A DNA stretch of 64,000 bases from AC-32 sp963763475 (lineage in GTDB: Bacteria; Actinomycetota; Thermoleophilia; Gaiellales; Gaiellaceae): NCBI GenBank assembly GCA_963763475.1, contig CAVXOR010000003.1:1-64000 (forward strand). The letters run 5' to 3'. Positions 51,075 through 60,359 of the stretch are shown piece by piece; the stretch's first letter is position 1; each line of letters opens with the position of its first letter. Below the pieces are notes generated by a model. It was not told the origin of the DNA. It did not search any database and saw only the letters and a list, made by a program, of their open reading frames with translations. Both the position numbers and the translations under genes were made by a program.

Positions 51075-52999
51075 CAGCGACCGCCGTTGCTCGTGTGCGC
51101 CGGCCCGGCCAGCCCCGAGCGCGGGAAGAGCACCGCGGCGCGCCGAAGCGCGACGCGCCGGGTCTTGCCGGTGCTGGCGCCCGCGAGCTCGTACCAGAGC
51201 TGCCAGTCGCCGTTGTCCTTGGCAAGCGCAGCTCGCAAACTGCTCCGCGCCGCCGGCATGAGTCCGGCCGTCGCCTGGGCCCGTCCGAGAGCCGCCAATG
51301 GCGCGGGCGACCACGGCAAGAGCCACTGAGCGCGACGTGCCTCGTCGAGGGCCTTGGCGGACTGCCCTCGCTCACGTGCGGCTTCGCTGCGGCTGAGGGC
51401 GGAGTTGCCGAGCAAGGTGACCGTTGCGAAGAGGGCTGCAGCCAGCGCCGCGCCGGCGGCGACGTAGCGGGTGATCGAGGAAAGCGGGCTTGGGTCCGTC
51501 CAACGTCTCGCGAAGACCAGGAGTGAGGCTCCGCAGAGGAGGCCGGCGAGCGTCACGGCCGTCTGCTCCCAGTCCCAGTCGACTCCGCTGTGGACGAGGT
51601 ACGCGACGTAGGCTCCTCCCGCCAGGGGCGCGAGCGCATGCCGGCGCGCGCGCCGCAGGACGAGCAGCGGCGTGCTCAGGGTCGCCACCAGGATCGCGAG
51701 CCCGATCGGCCCGAGCTCGGCGAGGGTCTCCGCGTAGAGACTGTGAGCGTCGCGGACGCGCCCGACGGTCGAGGGCTGGTGTGCAAGGAAGAAGCGCTCG
51801 TACGTCCCTGCCCCGGCCCCGACGACCGGGTGCCTCCGCGCGTCCCGCCACGCGAGACGCCAGAGATCGGCGCGACCGTTGCCCGAGAAGTTGAGCAGAC
51901 GTCGGTTGAGGTTGCTCTCGATGGGGGGCGGCGCGGAGTTGAATGACGTGTATCCGCGCTTCGCGATCGTGACCGGGTCGCCGTAGCTGGCGAAGATCAC
52001 GATCGCTCCGGCTACCACGGCCACGGCCGTGGCGACCGCGAATGCGCGTTCCGCCCAATCGGCAATCTCGATGCGCTCCGCCGCGAAGGCGAAGCCGGCT
52101 CCAAGGCAGGCGTTCGTGGCGAAGAGGAGCGCCAGGAGCACTGCCAGGCGGTGGCCGTCGTGCGTAGCATCGGCAAGCGTCGCCCCCGCATGGGTGAGGG
52201 CCGGCTCGCGCGAGCACAGGAGGACGGCGAGGCCGGGAAGCGGGCCGACGACGAGCAACGACGCGATCAGTCCAAGTCGGCGAGGGTCAATCGCAACGGC
52301 GACGACGAGTCCGAGGCCGAGCGCGATCCAGGCGGCTCGGCCGAAGGTGAAGTACAGCGTGGCCAGGAGGATGACGAGCGAGCCCGCGCTCGCGGCGCAG
52401 ACCAACAGCGTCCGCGCTCGCGTCGCGTAGCCGAGTGCGAGGAGCGCGCCGATCACGACAAAGAGGCCAAGGCCGTTCCAGTAGCCGATCGGTTGGGCGA
52501 GCCGATAGACCGCATCCTGGTCGTAGACACCGACGCGGTCTGGCGCGAGACGCGTCAGGAGGCTGAACGCCGCCACCAGCACGATCGCCGTGAGGACGCC
52601 TCCGAGAAGATTGCGCGCGAGCCGAACCCGAGTGAGCAACAGGGCCGCCGAGACTCCGCCGACATACACCAGCGCGCGCTCGATTTCGAGGACGCTCTGC
52701 GCGAAGGCCGGAGACCAGATCGTGGAGAGCGCGATCCAGCACGTGAACACGGCGAGGCCGAGCACGTACACGCGCTCGTATTGGCTCATCCGCAGGTTCG
52801 CGCGCGTGACCAGGACGATCGCGGAAGCCGATAGGAGCGGGACGCTCGCCCAGCCCCACGAAGTCGAGAAGTAGCCGCCCTGCGCGGCGGCCAAGCCCAC
52901 GACTGGGAGCAGGGCCACCAACGCAGGCAGGATGGGCGGCACGCTGGCGAGGTCGCGGCGCCCCGCCGGCGCGCTGGAGCGCGCTGCCTCAGTGATCAC
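51074..52999 (-). CDS. O-antigen ligase/polymerase-like membrane protein (Wzy_C)
   Basis: 641 aa with about twelve hydrophobic helices. The Wzy_C signature region is NGRADLWRLAWRDARRHPVV followed by GAGAGTYERFFLAH and RDAHSLYAETLAELGPIGL, as in O-antigen ligase/polymerase proteins. The last 120 residues are a TPR-like helical tail (ALDEARRAQWLLPWSPAPLA). It likely polymerises or transfers lipid-linked repeat units outside the membrane. GTG start at 52999, 17 bases downstream of the tyrosine autokinase stop. Confidence 0.88.
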   Translation of the reverse strand: MITEAARSSAPAGRRDLASVPPILPALVALLPVVGLAAAQGGYFSTSWGWASVPLLSASAIVLVTRANLRMSQYERVYVLGLAVFTCWIALSTIWSPAFAQSVLEIERALVYVGGVSAALLLTRVRLARNLLGGVLTAIVLVAAFSLLTRLAPDRVGVYDQDAVYRLAQPIGYWNGLGLFVVIGALLALGYATRARTLLVCAASAGSLVILLATLYFTFGRAAWIALGLGLVVAVAIDPRRLGLIASLLVVGPLPGLAVLLCSREPALTHAGATLADATHDGHRLAVLLALLFATNACLGAGFAFAAERIEIADWAERAFAVATAVAVVAGAIVIFASYGDPVTIAKRGYTSFNSAPPPIESNLNRRLLNFSGNGRADLWRLAWRDARRHPVVGAGAGTYERFFLAHQPSTVGRVRDAHSLYAETLAELGPIGLAILVATLSTPLLVLRRARRHALAPLAGGAYVAYLVHSGVDWDWEQTAVTLAGLLCGASLLVFARRWTDPSPLSSITRYVAAGAALAAALFATVTLLGNSALSRSEAARERGQSAKALDEARRAQWLLPWSPAPLAALGRAQATAGLMPAARSSLRAALAKDNGDWQLWYELAGASTGKTRRVALRRAAVLFPRSGLAGPAHTSNGGR

Positions 53000-53016
53000 G
53001 ACAGGCGAAGCCGCAG

Positions 53017-54636
53017 CTAAACCCGCTGGCCGCGCCGACTCGTCTTTGACCGAGCCTCGTAGACATGCGGGTCGTAGCCGTAGCCGTAGCTATAGCTGTC
53101 GCTGTGCGTGACCCCCGTGAGGACGAAGCCCAGCACGTCTGCGCGGTAGTTCGGGAGCTGACGAGCAAGTTCCTGCAACTGGCGGCGGTGGGCCCCGAGC
53201 TGCGAAACGACGATCATCCCATCGACGATGGCGCTCAGAGTTTGGGGGTCCCCGACCGCCAGGAGCGGGGGCGCATCCACCAGCACCACGTCGTAGTCGG
53301 CCGCGACCTCTCTGAGCACCGCCTCGACTCGAGGACTCTCGAGAAACTCGTCGGCGGCGGGGGGGATCGTTCCGCAGGGCAGGAAGTGAAGGACGCCGTC
53401 CGCCTTCGCGCTTCCATTCAGGCCACCGGCCATATCGGGGGAGTTGTTCCCGTTGTGCCCGTTGAGTGTTCCGCGCGTCGGCCCCGTCACGACTATCGGA
53501 CGAAGCGCATCCTCAAGCGCCACATGTCCGACGACGACGTCGGTGATCCCATACGTGGCGCCGCCGAAGAACCCCTCGAGGACGGGACGGCGGAGGTCGA
53601 GGTCGATGAGCGCGACGCGACGGCCGGCCCTGGCAAACGCCACGGCAAGGTTCGCGACGGTTGTCGACTTTCCCTCGCGGGGCCCTGCCGACGTGACCAT
53701 GATCGTTCGCGCGCCACGATCGAAATTGACGAACTCGAGGCTCGTGCGCAGCTTGCGGAAGGTCTCTGCCTGGACGCCCGTCGGCTCACGCATCATCACG
53801 AGCTGCCGGTTCTTCCGGAGCCGCCGGCTCGGGCGTGACAGCCTGCCGAGCAGCGGCAGGCCGAGAATCTCTTCGATCTCCTTCTCAGAGCGGACGCGCC
53901 GGTCGAGCGCCTCCGCGAGCAGAGCGAGTGCGACTCCGAGGATGCCCCCCAGCAGTGCGCCCAGAAGCGCATTCCGCTTCGGCTGCGGCCGGATCTTGGT
54001 CGCGCCGGTCGCGAGCTGGCTCACGCGGGCGTTCTTCGCGAGCAGGTTGCCCTGCGTTTGGAGCTCGACCATCTTGATCAAAAGGTCGTCCGCGGCGGAA
54101 TCATTGCCGTGCGCGCGCAGTCTCTCGATCGTCCGCTGGTCGATCTGGATCTGCTTCCGGATCGCGGCAGTGTCGAGCTCTGCTTTGTACTTCTTGAAGG
54201 TGTTGGCGTAGATGTTTGCAAGGGCGGTGGCTACCTCCGGACGCGCGTCCGTCACGGCCAGCTCCAAGGAATTGATGTCGTTCTGCGTTGTGGCGCTGGA
54301 CTCTCCTAGGAACTCACCCGGGGTGACCGGTGGCGCAGCCGGGTCGCCGACCACACGCTCGGCGAGGGCGACCTCGCGAGCCGTCGCAGCCTGCGTGGGC
54401 AAGAACGTCGGGTCGTCGACGGTCGGCGAAGGAGTGTCGGTCAAAAGGTTGACGGGACTCGACTTGAAGCTCACCTGCGCCGAGGCCTTGTACAACGGGG
54501 ATTGCTGCACGGAGACGAAGTAGGCGATACCACCCGTGATGATCGGCAGCGCGACGATCAGCCACAGGCGCCGCCGGAGGATGGCCAGGTAGTCGGCGAT
54601 CGTCGCCGGATTTTGAAATGTGTCTCCCGCGCTCAA
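53017..54636 (-). CDS. Polysaccharide co-polymerase/tyrosine autokinase (Wzc/CapAB type)
   Basis: 539 aa. Wzz domain with helices near 24-43 and 222-242 (NALLGALLGGILGVALALLA). Bacterial tyrosine kinase domain from about 280: Walker A SAGPREGKSTTVANLA (316-331), A' VALIDLDLRRPVLEG, Walker B VLVDAPPLLAVGD. The C-terminus has a Tyr cluster (SYSYGYGYDPHVYEAR), the usual autophosphorylation tail. It sets chain length and export of the polysaccharide. TTG at 54636 follows GGGAGA by six bases; that ribosome-site segment is duplicated 20 bases on. Confidence 0.94.
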   Translation of the reverse strand: MSAGDTFQNPATIADYLAILRRRLWLIVALPIITGGIAYFVSVQQSPLYKASAQVSFKSSPVNLLTDTPSPTVDDPTFLPTQAATAREVALAERVVGDPAAPPVTPGEFLGESSATTQNDINSLELAVTDARPEVATALANIYANTFKKYKAELDTAAIRKQIQIDQRTIERLRAHGNDSAADDLLIKMVELQTQGNLLAKNARVSQLATGATKIRPQPKRNALLGALLGGILGVALALLAEALDRRVRSEKEIEEILGLPLLGRLSRPSRRLRKNRQLVMMREPTGVQAETFRKLRTSLEFVNFDRGARTIMVTSAGPREGKSTTVANLAVAFARAGRRVALIDLDLRRPVLEGFFGGATYGITDVVVGHVALEDALRPIVVTGPTRGTLNGHNGNNSPDMAGGLNGSAKADGVLHFLPCGTIPPAADEFLESPRVEAVLREVAADYDVVLVDAPPLLAVGDPQTLSAIVDGMIVVSQLGAHRRQLQELARQLPNYRADVLGFVLTGVTHSDSYSYGYGYDPHVYEARSKTSRRGQRV

Positions 54637-54649
54637 AATGTGTCTCCCG
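54616..54649. repeat. 20-base tandem duplication at the autokinase start
   Basis: AAATGTGTCTCCCG occurs at 54616-54629 and 54636-54649, a 20-base unit repeated with two changes in the remaining six bases. One copy spans the ribosome binding site and start; the other encodes codons 3-7. Confidence 0.7.
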
Positions 54650-54849
54650 GTCTCATCTCCCTACCATCGGCAAGATCGGCACCGACCGCAAGATCTCCGT
54701 CGATAGTGGCTACGAAACCCGCATGCAGCCTAGCAGTGGCTGCTGTCGTTCCCAGACAGCCCGGTATGCGGCCGCGCAGGCAGTTGTAAGGTTTCGAAGC
54801 CTTTGCCGGTATAGGACTCGTACCGACAAAAACGCGAGGGAGAAACTCA

Positions 54850-55356
54850 ATGTGGAAGCGGCGAAAGTTCGACGGCGGGTCTGATCTCGAGGCGGGGCTT
54901 AGGAGCTACCGGGCCAGCGCACCCGAGGAACTCGTCGACCGAGTCAGCCACCGGATCGCCGGCGAGCGGCGGGTGCCGCAGCGCGCGTGGTCTCGGGCGG
55001 CCTTTGCCAGCGCAGTCGCGGTCTTCATGCTCGGCACGTTCGCCTCGTTCGGCGGCCTCAGCTACGCCGCCTCGGGCGCGACGGGCGCGGCCCATGCGGT
55101 CAAGCAGGTCGCCTCGGGCAAGCTTCTGGTCTCGACGCACAAGTCGTCGGCCGCGGACGAGTACGGAAAGACACCGCCGCAGACGAAGCAGCCGCCGGCT
55201 GGCGGGAACGCCGGGGTACAGACGAGCCTCGGTTCGGGAGTGAAGGCCAGTGGGTCGCTTCCGTTCACCGGGCTCTCGCTGGGCCTGACGCTCCTGCTGA
55301 GCCTCGCGATGATCGCGAGCGGGCTCGCCCTCCGGCGGCGCGAGCGCCGGAACTAG
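54850..55356 (+). CDS. LPFTG-motif surface protein
   Basis: 168 aa. Cytosolic, charged N-terminus (DLEAGLRSYRASAPEELVDR), a membrane or signal segment (about 50-75), a Lys/Ser/Pro/Gly linker, then LPFTG (137-141), a hydrophobic helix and RRRERRN: a textbook sortase sorting signal. The N-terminal 45 residues loosely recall anti-sigma factor starts. ATG at 54850 follows GGGAG. The 213-base gap to the divergent autokinase also holds GGTTTCGAAGCC and TATAGG as possible promoter parts. No sortase is in the window. Confidence 0.75.
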   Translation: MWKRRKFDGGSDLEAGLRSYRASAPEELVDRVSHRIAGERRVPQRAWSRAAFASAVAVFMLGTFASFGGLSYAASGATGAAHAVKQVASGKLLVSTHKSSAADEYGKTPPQTKQPPAGGNAGVQTSLGSGVKASGSLPFTGLSLGLTLLLSLAMIASGLALRRRERRN

Positions 55357-55380
55357 CTCGAATCGAGATCGTCCCAGCGG

Positions 55381-55396
55381 CCCGCCGACCGGCGGG
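55381..55396. terminator. GC hairpin between convergent genes
   Basis: CCCGCC-GACC-GGCGGG, flanked by GCG/CGC, sits between the LPFTG gene and the convergent aminotransferase. No T-tract; a possible bidirectional terminator. Confidence 0.4.
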
Positions 55397-55422
55397 TCGC
55401 TGCACGGTCCGGTGCTTTCGAA

Positions 55423-56526
55423 TCAAGCTGCGGCGAAGTAGGTGCCAATGGCTTCGCAGACGGCTTCGAGTTGCGCCTCGGTGATTCCGGGGTAGAGCGG
55501 CAACGAGAGCCCTTCCCGCGCGAGCGACTCGGCGACGGGAAAGTCGCCCGGTGCGTAGCCCAGGTGCCGGTAGGCGGGCGCGAGATGCACCGGCTCGGGG
55601 TAGTGGCGCCCGGTCTGGATGCCTCGCTCGGCCAGGAACCGAGCCAGGCCCTCGGGGTCCGCTGTGCGAATCACGTAGAGGTGCCACACCGGCTGGCTGC
55701 CGGTGGCAACTCGAGGAAGGCGGAGCCCGTCGACGGTGGCCAGCGCCTCCGAGTAGAAGGAAGCCGCCGCCTGTCGGAGCCGGTTCCACTGATCCAGGAG
55801 CGGGAGCTTCTCCAGCAGCACGAGCGCTTGCACCGTGTCCAGGCGAGCCGTGTAGCCGGCATGCTCGTGGTGGTACTTCCGAGTCTCGCCATGCACCCTG
55901 AGGGCCCGCGCGTGTGCGGCCACCCCTTCGTCGTCCGTCACGAGCGCGCCCGCATCGCCCATCGCGCCCAAGTTCTTCGAGGGATAGAAGCTGAACGCCG
56001 CCGCCCGCGAGAGGTCGCCGGGGCGGACGTCCGAGCGTGAAGCGCCGTGGGCCTGGCAGGCATCCTCGATCAGGGTCAGCGCACGGCTCTCGGCGAGATC
56101 CGAGAGGTTCTGCAGGTCGGCGAGCTGGCCGTAGAGGTGAACCGGCATCACGTGTGTCGCCTCGCCGGCGGCGCGGTCGACCTCTCCCACATCGAGCCCA
56201 TAGTCGTCTTCGCCGATGTCCACGACGACCGGCCGTCCGCCCGCCTGCAAAACCGCTTCGAAGCTCGCCGCAAAGGTCGCCGCAGGGACGATCACGCCCG
56301 CCCCCGGCGCGAGTGCGGTGGCGAGGAGGCCTAGCCTGAGCGCGTCGAGACCGCTCGCGACGCCGACACATTCCTGACGGCCGCCGTAGCGCGCGAACTC
56401 GTGTTCGAACTGCTGCACGGCGGCCCCATTGGTGAAGTCGCCGGCGTCGATCAATTCACCGATCCGTGTGAGCACCTGCTCCTTGACCGGCCCATTCATC
56501 GGTTCCAGGTCGACGAACGGCACCAT
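55423..56526 (-). CDS. DegT/DnrJ/EryC1/StrS sugar aminotransferase
   Basis: PLP enzyme (367 aa) transferring an amino group to a keto nucleotide sugar. VPFVDLEPMNGPVKEQVLTR start, VASGLDALRLGLLA, IEDACQAHGASRSD, and PLP lysine in FSFYPSKNLGAMGDAGALV. The C-terminal GRHYPEPVHLAPAYRHLGY is typical. ATG at 56526 is taken because homology begins there. It likely makes the amino sugar acted on by the hexapeptide acetyltransferase at the other end of the locus. Confidence 0.94.
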   Translation of the reverse strand: MVPFVDLEPMNGPVKEQVLTRIGELIDAGDFTNGAAVQQFEHEFARYGGRQECVGVASGLDALRLGLLATALAPGAGVIVPAATFAASFEAVLQAGGRPVVVDIGEDDYGLDVGEVDRAAGEATHVMPVHLYGQLADLQNLSDLAESRALTLIEDACQAHGASRSDVRPGDLSRAAAFSFYPSKNLGAMGDAGALVTDDEGVAAHARALRVHGETRKYHHEHAGYTARLDTVQALVLLEKLPLLDQWNRLRQAAASFYSEALATVDGLRLPRVATGSQPVWHLYVIRTADPEGLARFLAERGIQTGRHYPEPVHLAPAYRHLGYAPGDFPVAESLAREGLSLPLYPGITEAQLEAVCEAIGTYFAAA

Positions 56527-56580
56527 GACGCCGCCGGCGGCCTGAGTTTTCGAAGCGGAAGGCACGGGCGCGTTATAGCC

Positions 56581-56752
56581 GTTTGCACATCGCGGAGGCG
56601 GAGTGGGAGGAAATCGCGGTTCGAGTGCAAACCCCGACATAACGCCTTTCGTCATCGGTCCTGAGGCACTTCGCAACAACTCCCCTGCAGGAGAGCCAAG
56701 GAATCGCAACGGGAGACCAATCTCCCTAGATCGAGGGTTACAACCACCCTCG
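56581..56752. promoter_or_regulatory. Inverted-repeat cluster in a 249-base divergent gap
   Basis: GTTTGCAC (56581-56588) and GTGCAAAC (56625-56632), then GGGAGA-CCAA-TCTCCC (56711-56726), then CGAGGGT-TACAACC-ACCCTCG (56732-56752). The site lies between the aminotransferase and the NPCBM gene. Candidate operators or leader structures; no -10 box clearly stands out. Confidence 0.4.
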
Positions 56753-56775
56753 TGGAGGCCGAAGCCACAGTCGCG

Positions 56776-58837
56776 ATGAGCCGCCACATCGTCACTGCCT
56801 TTTCTGCGCTCCTACTCGCGACCGCCATCGCGGCGGGCGCCGCCTCCGGTGGCACGTCGCCGGGCAAGCTCTCGCCCGCAAACGTGAACGCGCCCGTCAT
56901 CAGCGGCACCGCCCAGGTCGGACAGACGCTGAGAGTCAGCACGGGAACGTGGAGCGGAAAATCGATCCAGTACTCCTACAGCTGGCTCGGCTGCGACTCG
57001 AGTGGAGCTGCGTGCGGCTCGCTGAGCGGCGCGACAGGCCCGACGCTCTCACTCACGTCTGCCAACGTCGGACGGACGATCAGGGCGGTCGTGATCGCGA
57101 CCAACCGCAACGGCTCGGCGGCGGCCACCTCGGCCGCGACCGCTCCGGTGACGAGTGGCTCGACCGCTCCGCCTCCGCCTCCGCCGCCTCCTCCTTCCGG
57201 CTCATCCTTCTACCTCAGCGATCTCTCCTGGATTTCGGCGACCAACGGCTGGGGCCCCGTCGAGCGCAACCTTTCGAACGGTGAGCTGGCGCTCGGTGAC
57301 GGTCACACGATCACCCTCAACGGCCAGACCTTCGCCAAGGGTCTAGGCGTCCACGCCGCCTCGGACGTGCGATTCGGCGTCGCGGGCTGCACGCGCTTCC
57401 TGGCCTCGGTCGGTGTGGACGACGAAGTAGGACCGAACGGAAGCGTGCTCTTCCAGGTCTATAGCGACGGCACGAAGACCTACGACAGCGGCCTCATGAC
57501 CGCCACGAGCCCGACCGGCACGGTCGACCTGGACCTCACGGGCAAGAGCGAGGTTCGCCTCGTCGTCGGCAACGGTGGCGACGGCATCGACAGCGATCAC
57601 GCGGACTGGGCCGCGGCGCGGGTGACCTGCGCGGCGGCGCCTGCACCGCCTCCGTCCCAGCCGGTCTCCCCTGCAGTGACGAGCGGACCGACAATCAGCG
57701 GATCCGCGCAGCAGGGGCAGACACTCACCGCCGCGGCGGGTACGTGGAGCGGAGCCACCCCCATGAGCTACAGCTACCAATGGCAGCGCTGCGACGCGCG
57801 CACTGGCGCCTGCTCGACGATTGCCGGCGCCAACGCCGCCAGCTACCTGCTTGGCTTCCCAAGACGTCGGCTACGCAATGAGCGTCTCGGTGACTGCCAG
57901 CAACGCGGCGGGTTCGGCCACGGCATCGTCTGCGGCGACCGACCGCGCGTGCTCGCGCCACTCGCCCCGGCTCCGACCACCGGTACGACCATGATTCCAG
58001 AAGCAGTGGGAGGACGGTCTCAAGGTCTCGGAAGGCTGGGGAGCGCAGGATTCGTCGACCGTCGCCAACACCACGAGCATCCAGCGCGGCACGATCAATC
58101 CCGATTCGACCACTTACGACAGAGGCAGCCGGGGTGGTCGCTTCGACCTACCGGCCTTCACGCGGAGGACGAACCGCCGCCGAGCTGCTCCATCCGCGAA
58201 TGGCCGACCCCGGGGTCAACGACTACTACGCGCAGGCCGTCAGATTCGCAGACTTCAACTGGGGTGACTGTCAGCAGCAGCCGCTGTCTCTCGCGCAGTA
58301 CAACTTCGCGGGTATCAACGGGTCGCCGCTCGCTCTGAGCGGCCAGTGCGGGACTGGTTATGGGACGAGCGCAACGACGCTCAAGTCTTTGTACCTGCTG
58401 GTAAACAGCGGCAACTGCCCGACGAGCGGCGGCTGCCCGTACTACAGCGGAACGCCCGTCGGCGGCGGCTACGCCTCACGCGGCCTTCCCGACAAGGGCC
58501 CCTACTACTTCATCTCGCCCGGCGGCGTCGAGCTGAACGTCTGGTACGAGCTGATCGTCCACGTGTACTGGACGACAGGTACTCGACGGCGTGGTCGAAG
58601 GGTGGGTGCGGAAGAAGGGCGAGGCCTCGCTTCACAAAGGTCTTCTCGCACACCGGCGGCTTCCCGACCCTGCAGTGGGGTGGCCCCGACGGCGTCTCGG
58701 CCAGCTCGCTCGCCAATTACGGCACGAACGACAAGTTCGGAGCCTACCGAGGACCGAATCCAAATCCGCTCAGGCTCTGGCAGGACGCGTTCTGCCGCGC
58801 CACCAGCTTCGGCGCCGCGGCGAGCTGCTTCGGCTAG
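56776..58837 (+). pseudogene. Frameshifted secreted NPCBM/polysaccharide-lyase-like protein
   Basis: Signal peptide (HIVTAFSALLLATAIAAG), an Ig-like repeat (APVISGTAQVGQTLRVSTG), a Pro-rich linker, an NPCBM carbohydrate-binding domain (WISATNGWGPVERNLSNGEL to ADWAAARVTC), a second Ig-like repeat, then a heparin-lyase/concanavalin-like domain (MADPGVNDYYAQAVRFADFN, WYELIVHVYWTT, FSHTGGFPTLQWGG). The frame is intact to about 57850, then must shift near 57855, 57930, 57991, 58170, 58595 and 58640 to keep homology. Either a decayed gene or a poorly read stretch. It would bind and cleave polysaccharide outside the cell. Confidence 0.75.
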
Positions 58838-58933
58838 GCGAGATCGGACACTCCCGGCCGAGCCTCTGCGGCGGGCCCCCGAGACTGGGGAGGGCGACGC
58901 TGAGCATTGGTTACGCTAACCGGGGTCTCGCTC

Positions 58934-60347
58934 GTGAACATCTCCGTGTCAGTCGACCGGCAGTTCGCGTCGAGAGTCGCGCCGCTCGCCGTCGCCATTC
59001 CCGCGGCGCTGCTCCTCGGCTACTTCGCTGCTTCACCCTCACCGAACAAGTTTCTGGGCCTCGCGATCTACGGCAGCATCTGTGTCGCTTGCACTCTGGC
59101 GGTGCCGGCACATGTCTTCCTGCCGGTGACGCTTGTGCTCGTCGGGGTATCGACGGCGTTCACCTCGCCGGTGGCGTCAGTCGGGCCGGCAGCGCTCTAC
59201 GTCAGTGATCTCGTCGTGCTCCTCGTGTTCCTCCGCGGCGTGCTACCCCGCATGCGGCGTCGACCCGCGCCACGCGCTTGCCGGCGTGCCTCAGCTGCTT
59301 TTCCTTCTTCTCATCTTCGTCATGGCCGCTGCGGCTGTTCGTTCGCTCGCAGCTGGGACTGCCGGTCGTGTCGGTCGTCCGAAGCGATCTCGCGCTCTTC
59401 TACTGGCCGCTTCTCTATTTCGGGTTCACTCGGATCCTCGCGGAGGAGAATCTCGACTCGCGGCTACTCTGGCGGAATCTCGCCTTGGTCGCCGTCGGCT
59501 TCGCCGTGTACATGTTCGTCGCGCGGGCGCTGAACCATCCGTTTCAGGACCCGGGTCTGGCTCAGGTGCCGACCGGGGAGGAGTCGACCGTGCCCCGGAA
59601 CTTCGGCTTTGCCTCTGCTTTCACGATCTATCCGGTGCTCGCGGTCGTTGGCGTCGCGGGAATGGCCAATGACCGTGCGCACCGCCTGCGCTGGACGCTC
59701 CTGGCCTCACTGGGAATCGTCGCGACGCTTTCGACTCTGGTGCGAGGAGAGATCTTCAGTCTCGCGCTGGGCATCCTGCTCGTCCTCGTGTTGAGCCCGA
59801 GACGCGGCGCCGCCGCGGGCCGTAGTCGCGCTGCGCTCCAGTTGGCCGTCGCCGCCGGGATCGCCGTCCTGGCATTGCTCGCCATCGATCCGAGACTCGG
59901 CCACGCTGTGGTTCAGCGCACAGTGCCCTTCGCGCATCAGGCGGAGAAAGCGAACCAGACCGCGGACTACCGCTTCGAGGCGATGAGTGCCGGTATACGC
60001 GAGGCTCGTGCGCATCCCGCCGGAAGAGGCGTTCTCGACGAGAAGACGGCTGACCGATCGCGGGATCGACCCCGGGTTCATCGCGCATTCCGGATTCGCG
60101 ACGCTGCTGATCTTTGGCGGCTGGATCGCACTTGCGCTCGCCCTTTCTACCGTCGTCGCCGCGATCCGGCGGTCGTTCGCGGCTGCGAGCGCCACGAATT
60201 GGTTGCATCCTGCGTTCGTTGGAGCCATCTGCATGCTGTCCGTTGTACACGCTCGGTGCGGAGGGGCTCGCTGGTGACTCGTGGGTTGTTCCGCTCGGAG
60301 CGCTTGTGGTGGCCCTGCGCTTCGGCCTCGAACCGAAGACTCGCTGA
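58934..60347 (+). pseudogene. Frameshifted O-antigen polymerase/ligase-like membrane protein
   Basis: Hydrophobic segments in three frames read as one protein: VAPLAVAIPAALLLGYFAAS, then GVPQLLFLLLIFVMAAAAV, then FYWPLLYFGFTRILAEENLD to LALGILLVLVLS, then GFATLLIFGGWIALALAL, and WVVPLGALVVALRFGLEP. Frame changes are needed near 59262, 59350, 60020 and 60240. The layout (many helices, large loop, Wzy_C-like GIDPGFIAHSGF) suits a polymerase. GTG 58934 is a probable start. It would be a second polymerase beside the intact one at 51-53 kb. Confidence 0.7.
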
Positions 60348-60359
60348 AAGTCGACTGTC

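Noticed and set aside
56625..56640. GCAAACC string, as found in c-di-GMP (GEMM) riboswitches
   Set aside because: The tetraloop-receptor and the downstream GACGCAAAGC-like part are missing; coincidence.
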